64,000 nt of DNA. It comes from Bacillota bacterium (lineage in GTDB: Bacteria > Bacillota > Clostridia > Lachnospirales > Lachnospiraceae). The DNA lies in the NCBI GenBank assembly GCA_023439125.1, contig JAEXOU010000006.1, forward strand, positions 247,586 to 311,585, written 5' to 3'. The notes under the pieces are model-generated. The model was given only the letters and a program-made list of their open reading frames with translations, was not told where the DNA came from and made no database searches. The position numbers and the translations under genes are program-made. Each line of letters starts with the position of its first letter. Within the stretch, counting starts at the first letter, position 1. Positions 55,668 to 62,475 of this stretch are shown here, piece after piece.

Positions 55668-55829
55668 TCAACAACAATAGTACAACTTTTTAAGATTATG
55701 CAGCTTATACAGATATAGAATTACGTAATTCCAGTTGGATAATGCGTTTACGAAGTCAGTTAGCTCATTTTCTTCAAGAGTATGATTATCTTTTTCTTTG
55801 AATGAATTAGAATTTTCTGATTGAGGGAT
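55668..55829 (-). other. Open frame remnant in a 400-bp gap
   Basis: The gap 55658-56058 contains no intact gene. On the minus strand a 53-codon frame without start (between stops) reads like protein (N-S-F-K-E-K-D-N-H-T-L-E-E-N-E-L). It may be debris of a lost gene at the edge of the glycan cassette, or chance in AT-rich DNA. The rest of the gap shows nothing recognisable. Confidence 0.25.
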
Positions 55830-56058
55830 CTATTAATCGAGTAACGTAAGAGCTAAGTTATACTCTTGGAGAATATAATATTTTTTAAGATGTGAACTGT
55901 ACCATCTTTGATATATACTTAGAAGTAAATGTGTGCAGTGTTCTTGTTCATTGTAGCCTATTCATAAAGATAATAATCAGGCGATAAGTATAAAAAGTCA
56001 TCTTATTCTAATTCATAGTCAATGGATATAAATATTTAAAGTTGAGGGATAATTTATT

Positions 56059-57120
56059 ATGAAAAAGAAAATAATAAGTATTATCATACCAATATATAAT
56101 GAGGACAAATTTTTGGTGCGTTGTATTGATTCAATTCTGAACCAATCAATATGTGATAATCTGGAGATTTTACTTGTGGATGATGGTTCAACAGACAAAA
56201 CAGCTAACATATGCGACTCTTATGCTAAACAATATGAGAATATTATAGTGATACATAAAGATAATGAAGGACAAGGTAAAGCAAGAAATAAAGCATTATC
56301 TGTAGCAACCGGTGAATGGGTAGGATTTGTTGATGCAGATGACTACGTCGAAGAAGTGATGTATGAAGAATTATATAAGTTAGCAGTAGATAATAATGCA
56401 GATATGGTATCTTGCTTAATGAGTTCTGCTAATGGGGTATGTGATTATAAACCTGGAAATTATATTGAATTTATAGGTGTCAAAGAAATTGCTCATATAG
56501 CTTTTGGAATGGTGGGTATGAAACCTCAGGTTAAAATGGATATGATTTACGGGATGAGTGTCTGTCGTTCTATATTTAAGTTAAGCATCATTAAAGAGAA
56601 TAAAATAGAATTCCTATCAGAAAGAGAGATTAGTTCTGAGGACTTAATTTTCAATCTTAATTATTTATTGTATACTAATAAGTTAATATATTCTATGAAT
56701 AGGCTATATCATTACTGTTATAATGGAAACTCTACTACTCATACATTTTCTGAAGAAATTTTTGAGAAAGATAAAAAGCTAGTGCAATTGACGAGAAATA
56801 TATTGATGAAGTTTGGCACTGAAGAAGATGTAAACTTGAGTGTTGAGAGAATGTTGTTAACTAGAGTTAGAATAGATATATTGAATTGTGTCTATAGTAT
56901 AAAATTAATTGGCTTCATAAATGTATATAAGATACTAAATCGATACATTAATGATAAAGAAGTGCGCTACGTAATAAAAAAATATCCAGGGAAGTTACTT
57001 ACAGGTAATCGTAAACTAGTGTTTTACTTATTAAAATTTCACCTCACACTACTTCTTCTATTAGTAAGTTATATATTTGGTAAGAAAAAAAATAGGATTA
57101 AGGATAACTCTGATAATTGA
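56059..57120 (+). CDS. GT2-family glycosyltransferase
   Basis: A 353-residue GT-A enzyme: I-I-I-P-I-Y-N-E, V-D-D-G-S-T-D-K-T, E-G-Q-G-K-A-R-N-K-A and V-D-A-D-D-Y (about 93-98). A hydrophobic C-terminal stretch (about 320-342) suggests membrane attachment. It is the last gene of the polysaccharide locus, separated from the rest by the 400-bp gap. Confidence 0.9.
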   Translation: MKKKIISIIIPIYNEDKFLVRCIDSILNQSICDNLEILLVDDGSTDKTANICDSYAKQYENIIVIHKDNEGQGKARNKALSVATGEWVGFVDADDYVEEVMYEELYKLAVDNNADMVSCLMSSANGVCDYKPGNYIEFIGVKEIAHIAFGMVGMKPQVKMDMIYGMSVCRSIFKLSIIKENKIEFLSEREISSEDLIFNLNYLLYTNKLIYSMNRLYHYCYNGNSTTHTFSEEIFEKDKKLVQLTRNILMKFGTEEDVNLSVERMLLTRVRIDILNCVYSIKLIGFINVYKILNRYINDKEVRYVIKKYPGKLLTGNRKLVFYLLKFHLTLLLLLVSYIFGKKKNRIKDNSDN

Positions 57121-57137
57121 TCTAGGCATATTTAAAT

Positions 57138-57200
57138 AGATTATCCAATACTCATAGCTTTTTATTATTAGTATAAATAACTATGTATATTGGATAGTCT
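57138..57200. terminator. Possible bidirectional terminator between convergent genes
   Basis: AGATTATCCAATAC (57138) and GTATATTGGATAGTCT (57185-57200) pair with one mismatch around a long AT-rich loop, between the glycosyltransferase and the BTAD regulator genes. Confidence 0.4.
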
Positions 57201-57235
57201 GTAGGCATTAATCATAAATTTACTAAAAACAACTA

Positions 57236-58438
57236 TTACCCCTCAAACGTTTTTGGCTCCATACACTTTAGTAGATAGGAAATCTCTACTTTAGATTTTA
57301 TTTTTTCCTCATTGAATTTTCTTAAGATTCGTTCACCAACAATTTTTGCATTTTCATAGGAAGCTGATGGTAGCAGAACAATATACTGGTTCTTGCTGTA
57401 GCGTGAGAATACATCGCCACTACGAAGAGATAAGGCAAGGAGGTTAGCGACGCAGTCCATCGCTTCTGGTAAGGGATCCTTTTTGGATTGATGATTTCGT
57501 TGCTTTAATGTAATCAGACACAAAAAGAAGATTAGGCCAGTTCGTTCCATGGAACGTGCTTGAATTTGATATAGGTGTTGAAAGATAGCATAATCACACT
57601 CATAAGCACGTGATTGTGTCTCTTTTTCTTTTAATGCTTGCTGAATGACATTTAAGTCAATCTGTGTTGCATTATCTTCCTTAATAATCTCTAAATATAA
57701 GTTTTTTAGCTCATCGGATGGATTAACTCCAAAATCATTATAAAGTAATTTCAAGATATGATCATATTGCGCTAAAGCGGATTGGCTTTTTCCACAGTGA
57801 TAAAGGCCTAAGATAAGATAGTACTGAATTTTTTCATCATATTCTTCAATACGAGCAGCCTGATAACCGTAGGTAACCATTTTCTCAAAGTCATTATTCT
57901 GATATAACAATGATAAGTATTTTTGCGCTGTAGTTATGTACAAGGTATGGTAGTAAGAGGTAATTGGGAGAGCCCAGTCATCACCAGATGTTTTTGGAAG
58001 AAAATCACCTTTGTAAAGAGCAAGTGCGTTTTCATAAGCGTCCATCTTTTCTTGAGAAGAAATGGTGGATTCAGTAGCTTGTTTACAATAAAAATCAAAT
58101 TCTTCGCAATCTAACTTAATTGGGATTTCATGATTCCAATAAATTGTATTACGTTTTAGAATAATCAGATTTTTTTTCGGATAGTTGAGATGAGACAATA
58201 TTTCTCGAGCTCGGTGAAGGCAAACCTTCAGTGCATTGATAGGTGAATCGCTCGATGACTCTTCTGACCATAGAAGATCAAGGATGGAAGTTATCGTCAG
58301 TTCGGTTTTATGATGAATGATAATGTATTCAATTAGCGTCCAGACTTTTTTGGAGCGACTATCTTGATCAGTTATAATAGAATTACCATACTGAATAGAA
58401 AATCCAGCAAACGTCTTTATGATTAAGAAATCGTTCAT
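57236..58438 (-). CDS. BTAD-type transcriptional regulator with degenerate GGDEF-like tail
   Basis: A 400-residue protein. Residues 1-95 are a winged-helix DNA-binding domain of the SARP/OmpR kind, followed by the BTAD helical repeat domain (about 100-245, with Y-K-G-D-F-L-P and E-E-Y-D-E-K-I-Q-Y-Y-L-I). The C-terminal 110 residues look like a diguanylate-cyclase fold (D-V-F-S-R-Y then I-V-L-L-P, A-x-x-V-G-E-R-I) in which GGDEF is replaced by S-K-N-Q-Y, so no cyclase activity is expected. It diverges from the cyclase/kinase/peptide operon and is its probable regulator. GGAGG precedes the ATG. Confidence 0.85.
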   Translation of the reverse strand: MNDFLIIKTFAGFSIQYGNSIITDQDSRSKKVWTLIEYIIIHHKTELTITSILDLLWSEESSSDSPINALKVCLHRAREILSHLNYPKKNLIILKRNTIYWNHEIPIKLDCEEFDFYCKQATESTISSQEKMDAYENALALYKGDFLPKTSGDDWALPITSYYHTLYITTAQKYLSLLYQNNDFEKMVTYGYQAARIEEYDEKIQYYLILGLYHCGKSQSALAQYDHILKLLYNDFGVNPSDELKNLYLEIIKEDNATQIDLNVIQQALKEKETQSRAYECDYAIFQHLYQIQARSMERTGLIFFLCLITLKQRNHQSKKDPLPEAMDCVANLLALSLRSGDVFSRYSKNQYIVLLPSASYENAKIVGERILRKFNEEKIKSKVEISYLLKCMEPKTFEG

Positions 58439-58532
58439 TCATACCTCCTCATTGGTAAAATATACTAATTAAAAGTTTATTAATGTAATTATAGAAGTTA
58501 ACTCAAGTTATGTCAATATTTAGTATATATAC

Positions 58533-58562
58533 TTGTGCATATAGATATAATAGATGTATAAT
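58533..58562 (+). promoter_or_regulatory. Promoter of the candidate RiPP operon
   Basis: TTGTGC at 58533-58538 and TATAAT at 58557-58562 with an 18-bp spacer in the divergent region (58439-58595). The weak -35 fits dependence on an activator such as the BTAD protein. Confidence 0.6.
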
Positions 58563-58595
58563 ATGAATAATGTAAAATAATGGGAGGAATAGTTC

Positions 58596-60509
58596 ATGAG
58601 TGTAATCTGTGGAGTCATTCATTTAGATCATAAGCAAGTGTTAGAAGATCATAAAAAAAAGATGATTGGTGTAATAAAAGAGTTACCGATAGATGATTTC
58701 AATACATTGTCAGATAAGAATGTATTTATGTGCTGCGGTATTCAATATGTTACGAAGAGCTCAAAATATGATCGTGGTTTAAAGTATGACGAAGACAAAG
58801 CAATATATTATGTGGCTGATTGTATACTGGATAATCGAAAGGAACTGCTTGAACTCCTATCCATTGCTGAGGATGCAATATCTGATAGTGATTTACTATA
58901 TCATGCATATACAAGGTGGAAAGATCAGCTTGGAGAGTATGTCTGTGGAATTTTCTCCTTTGTTGTTTATGAGAAGAATCGTAATAACATTGAGCTTTAT
59001 ACGGATCAAACAGGAAGCCGATGTCTTTATGTGAGAAAAGAAAATAATTCTGTCTATTTTTCTACTCTATTACAACCAATCATTACTACTTGTACATCGG
59101 ACAAACGTAAAATCTCTACAAGATTTATTGTGGGGTGTCTATCTACCCTATCACCTGATATGTATATAATTCCTGCACTTACCCCTTTTGAGAACGTATA
59201 TCAAGTTTTAGCAGGTCATTATGTTAAAATTCAGAAAGATGTATACGAGCAGATTACTTATTGGACTCCATTTCGTAAGAGAAAGAATTATGCTAAACTC
59301 AAAGGTCAAGAGGCGAAGAATGCGTTTCTTAACTTATTTTATACGTGTGTGGAGAGCGTATTACAATCAGAAGGTAAGACTGGAATTACGTTAAGTAGCG
59401 GGTTAGATTCCTCTTCGATTGCATGCCTAGCAACTCAATTGTTACAACAGAAAAATGAGTTTCTATATAGTTTTACTTCAATTCCTATGAAAGACTATGA
59501 TAATCAGTGTGATGATTATTATATCGTAGATGAATCCTTTGGTCCAAAAGAGATTCAAAAACAATACCCTAATTTAATACCATTTTTTATAGCTTGCGAA
59601 GGAAAAGATGCTTTTTTCAATATGGAACAAGTGGTACGTGACATGGAGGTTCCGTATAAATCAGGTCAGAGTATGGTATGGTTAAATGAAATCTATCAGA
59701 GAGCACAAGAAATCGGGGTAACACTTATGCTGAAGGGACAGTATGGAAATTCAACGATTTCTTATGGAAATATCTTAACCCTTGTAAATAAGAAATGTCA
59801 TGGTTTTCATTTCATAACTGCTACACGTGAATTTAAGAAGTTTGCAAAACGTAATCATATTGGAAAGAAGGCAGCGCTTCATGGTTGTGTTACTGCAGTA
59901 TTTGGAAAATTACATAAAAATAAGGATGTAATGAGTCAAACCTTATTAAAGGAGAACTTATTAAAAGAGTCCGGTATCAAACGTACAATACGACAAATTG
60001 TACGTTCCAGTGGTGGTACAATCATGGATTCTACGAAGGAAAGAAGACAATTTCTATATTATCTGCAAGGTCTATCACAGTTAGGAGCTTATGATACTAG
60101 GTTTGGGCTCTTAAATAAGATGGTGATACGTGACCCGGCAAAGGACAAGCGTATGCTCGAGTTTTGCGCCTCGATTCCTATGGATTGCTTTGTTCATGAT
60201 GGTATTGAACGTGCAATGATTCGAGATTATATGCAAGGGATTGTTCCAAATAAATTGCTAACAGATTATGCACATCGAGGTTTACAATGTGCAGATTTTG
60301 CTCAACGTGTGGAGAAAAACTGGCCAAGTACTTACGAAAAAATTATGCCTATGTTTAGTGACTCCAAGATATTACATTATTGTGATGCTAAGAAATTAGA
60401 GCAGTTAAAGAACTCATTAACAAAAGATAAGATTCCAGAATCGCAGGATATATTAATTCAAGTGATGCATTTATACTCTGTATTCTTATTTCTTCAGCAA
60501 TTCCAATAG
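58596..60509 (+). CDS. Asparagine-synthase-like protein, lasso-cyclase type
   Basis: A 637-residue protein with an N-terminal glutaminase-like domain and a C-terminal ATP-pyrophosphatase domain. The P-loop S-S-G-L-D-S-S-S lies at 267-274. The N-terminus reads M-S-V-I-C-G: the glutaminase nucleophile Cys2 of true asparagine synthetases is Ser, as in lasso-peptide cyclases, so glutamine use is unlikely and adenylation of an acidic side chain is the expected chemistry. Length fits lasso C proteins. It heads an operon with an HprK-like kinase (9 bp gap) and a small peptide gene. Confidence 0.85.
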   Translation: MSVICGVIHLDHKQVLEDHKKKMIGVIKELPIDDFNTLSDKNVFMCCGIQYVTKSSKYDRGLKYDEDKAIYYVADCILDNRKELLELLSIAEDAISDSDLLYHAYTRWKDQLGEYVCGIFSFVVYEKNRNNIELYTDQTGSRCLYVRKENNSVYFSTLLQPIITTCTSDKRKISTRFIVGCLSTLSPDMYIIPALTPFENVYQVLAGHYVKIQKDVYEQITYWTPFRKRKNYAKLKGQEAKNAFLNLFYTCVESVLQSEGKTGITLSSGLDSSSIACLATQLLQQKNEFLYSFTSIPMKDYDNQCDDYYIVDESFGPKEIQKQYPNLIPFFIACEGKDAFFNMEQVVRDMEVPYKSGQSMVWLNEIYQRAQEIGVTLMLKGQYGNSTISYGNILTLVNKKCHGFHFITATREFKKFAKRNHIGKKAALHGCVTAVFGKLHKNKDVMSQTLLKENLLKESGIKRTIRQIVRSSGGTIMDSTKERRQFLYYLQGLSQLGAYDTRFGLLNKMVIRDPAKDKRMLEFCASIPMDCFVHDGIERAMIRDYMQGIVPNKLLTDYAHRGLQCADFAQRVEKNWPSTYEKIMPMFSDSKILHYCDAKKLEQLKNSLTKDKIPESQDILIQVMHLYSVFLFLQQFQ

Positions 60510-60518
60510 GAGGGTTTT

Positions 60519-61421
60519 ATGTACCAGTATATTATTTACAATCAAAAAGTTACATCAGATTTTATCATTGGTTGTGCCTTGGAAAGCAATTTTCAGGGAC
60601 AAGCAGATGTGGTTGTAACACTTGGAGAGGTACCAATATGGATTAAGGAAGAGATTCGTCAAGGGACTGTGGACAACTTGACGCAAGATCAGATGTGGTT
60701 TTATATTCCTAATAAGGCTATTTTTTATATAACAAATGGAAACAAGATTTTGATTGAATTGCTATCAAAAGATATGTCAAACCAAGATTTATGTTCTTAT
60801 CTGACAGGGTCAGGATTCGCATTATTATTAATTCAAAAGGGATTTACTCCAATTCATGGTAGCATGATTGAAATCGATGGTAAAACGGTGATTATTACTG
60901 GTAGAAGTGGTTCAGGGAAATCAACTACTGTTTTTGAACTAATGAATCAAGGTGGAAGCTTTTTATCAGATGATGTTTCACCAGTGTCAGTCATAGACGA
61001 TCAAGTTGTAGCATTACCGGCGTTTCCACAGCAAAAATTATGCCATGATATTGTTGAACGATATCATCTTGATAAGAAATCCTTAATATATATTGATGAG
61101 CTAAGGGAAAAGTATGCAAGAAAGATCAACACCGACCAATATGTGAGTGAACCGAGGCAATTACACTGTATGATTGAGCTAATTCCATACCAAGAGCAAA
61201 CCGTTTTGATACAAGAAGTGAAGGGAGTTAAAAAATTTCAGGTGCTGACAAGTAATCTTTATCGTGGACTTGTGTATGAAAAAATGGGAATTACAATGAA
61301 GCGAATGGAAGATATGATACAGATTGCGTCGAAAGTCAAAATGTATCAGCTATATCGACCAGTAGGTCAACAGTCTTTTACGGAAGTCAATCTTTCTGTT
61401 CTAAGCAAAATATTACAATAA
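60519..61421 (+). CDS. HprK-like kinase of lasso-tailoring (PadeK-like) type
   Basis: A 300-residue protein whose C-terminal half has the HprK core: P-I-H-G-S (His113), P-loop G-R-S-G-S-G-K-S-T (Lys134), F-L-S-D-D-V-S-P (Asp151, Asp152) and L-P-A-F-P-Q-Q-K-L. Relatives next to lasso cyclases in Paenibacillus and Bacillus phosphorylate the C-terminal residue of the peptide (from memory). The N-terminal 100 residues are specific to this group. AGGAGGG precedes the ATG. It lies between the cyclase-like gene and the peptide gene. Confidence 0.83.
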   Translation: MYQYIIYNQKVTSDFIIGCALESNFQGQADVVVTLGEVPIWIKEEIRQGTVDNLTQDQMWFYIPNKAIFYITNGNKILIELLSKDMSNQDLCSYLTGSGFALLLIQKGFTPIHGSMIEIDGKTVIITGRSGSGKSTTVFELMNQGGSFLSDDVSPVSVIDDQVVALPAFPQQKLCHDIVERYHLDKKSLIYIDELREKYARKINTDQYVSEPRQLHCMIELIPYQEQTVLIQEVKGVKKFQVLTSNLYRGLVYEKMGITMKRMEDMIQIASKVKMYQLYRPVGQQSFTEVNLSVLSKILQ

Positions 61422-61491
61422 TGTTAGAAAAATAGAATAAAATGTAAATCAATGTTATGATAAAAAAAAATAAGAGAGGAGATATTAATCT

Positions 61492-61668
61492 ATGAAGAAT
61501 TGGGAATCACCTATGATAGAAGAATTAGATGTAAAGTGTACAGAGAATGGAACTGCTATTTTAACAAATGTTGATGAGGTACGAATTGACCAGTATGGGA
61601 ATTATTGGGTTTCTTTCAGCGGCGAAGGTAAAGAGCAAGATACTGATGGTGAGGTTATAAAGAAATAA
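61492..61668 (+). CDS. Candidate RiPP precursor peptide (58 aa)
   Basis: A small frame too short for common gene cut-offs, with AGAGAGGAG 9-10 bp upstream and a terminator 21 bp after the stop. The N-terminus M-K-N-W-E-S-P-M-I-E-E-L-D-V-K-C-T has the layout of Firmicutes lasso leaders (aromatic-x-x-P-x-I/L, then E-x-L-D-V, then Thr near the cleavage site). If the core starts at Gly20, Asp28 is residue 9, which allows a nine-residue macrolactam. The C-terminal part is long for a lasso core (39 residues) and contains Y-G-N-Y-W-V-S-F-S. The position after cyclase and kinase supports the call. Confidence 0.7.
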   Translation: MKNWESPMIEELDVKCTENGTAILTNVDEVRIDQYGNYWVSFSGEGKEQDTDGEVIKK

Positions 61669-61688
61669 CATATTATGAATTGATAGGA

Positions 61689-61724
61689 GGCGGTTGCAAG
61701 TAAATTTGCAACCGTCTTTTTTAT
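61689..61724 (+). terminator. Terminator after the peptide gene
   Basis: CGGTTGCAA, a short loop and TTTGCAACCG form a 9-10 bp stem followed by TCTTTTTTAT. Confidence 0.9.
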
Positions 61725-61865
61725 ATACGAGGAAATTCTTCTGAATTTCCACGTATATAAAAAAGACGCCCAAAGAAGGACGTTATGATGCATACAAGCG
61801 CGATAGGAAGATGTCGCTTACGCGACCGCGCTTGGCGCGAGTGTTTTGCATGCAAAACACTTTTT
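61717..61865 (+). repeat. Terminator-adjacent hairpin cassette, copy B
   Basis: The second copy of the 16.7-kb cassette in the same orientation: TATATACGAGGAAATTC hairpin, GACG..GGACG block, AAGCGCGATAGGAAG, TCGCTTACGCGACCGCGCTT and AGTGTTTTGC/GCAAAACACT. The GC-rich block differs from copy A at only a few positions over about 70 bp, while the outer hairpin has drifted with compensating changes. It directly follows a terminator. Confidence 0.85.
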
Positions 61866-61956
61866 AGATACAAAAAGTAGAAATCATAATAAAATGTATC
61901 TATTTTGTAACCTTTTCGTGTTTTAATGTAGTGGAATAAGCGAAAGGATGACGAAT

Positions 61957-62451
61957 ATGTCTATAAAGATGAGAAATATAGTTAATGATGTCAATTCTTC
62001 ACGCATTTGTATTGACAGTTATGACGAGGGAATTCCGAAAGGAAGACTTTATCATATGTCAAAGGAGATACCTCTTACATTCATCGGATGGATGTCGTTA
62101 CTAAAGCAATTAAATTATCTTATGGATTGTAATGACTTCCCACAGGTTGGAATGCAACTTAGAGCATTTAAGGTAAATGTTATCAATGAAATAAGTACAA
62201 ATACTTGTGAAGAGAGGAATGATAATATTCCTACTTCGAATGAATGGATACGAGGTATGTTAGCAACCTTTAGACTACGAATTGTATATCGACAGAATGC
62301 CACTTGGCAAGGCATTCTTCGGTGGGGAGAACGAGGAAAAGAGGAACATTTTAGAAGTGTACTTGAGTTAATGAGTTTAATTGATAGCTGTTTTATCAAT
62401 GAGAGGTACGATGTTCTTGAATTTGATAATCGATCAGTATCGGTTGTATAA
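61957..62451 (+). CDS. Hypothetical protein (164 aa)
   Basis: The second ATG (61957) fits the GAAAGGA site better than 61948. The product is soluble and has a conserved-looking core (T-F-I-G-W-M-S-L-L-K-Q-L-N-Y-L-M-D, F-R-L-R-I-V-Y-R-Q-N-A-T-W-Q-G, then F-R-S-V-L-E-L-M-S-L-I-D-S). I do not recognise a named family. It lies 24 bp before the von Willebrand surface protein and is probably cotranscribed with it, not with the RiPP operon, which has its own terminator. Confidence 0.75.
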   Translation: MSIKMRNIVNDVNSSRICIDSYDEGIPKGRLYHMSKEIPLTFIGWMSLLKQLNYLMDCNDFPQVGMQLRAFKVNVINEISTNTCEERNDNIPTSNEWIRGMLATFRLRIVYRQNATWQGILRWGERGKEEHFRSVLELMSLIDSCFINERYDVLEFDNRSVSVV

Positions 62452-62475
62452 TTAAGAAATTAAGAGGAGAAGATT

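Noticed and set aside
58596..60509. Ordinary asparagine synthetase
   Set aside because: Cys2 is absent (M-S-V-I-C-G) and the neighbours are a HprK-like kinase and a small peptide gene.
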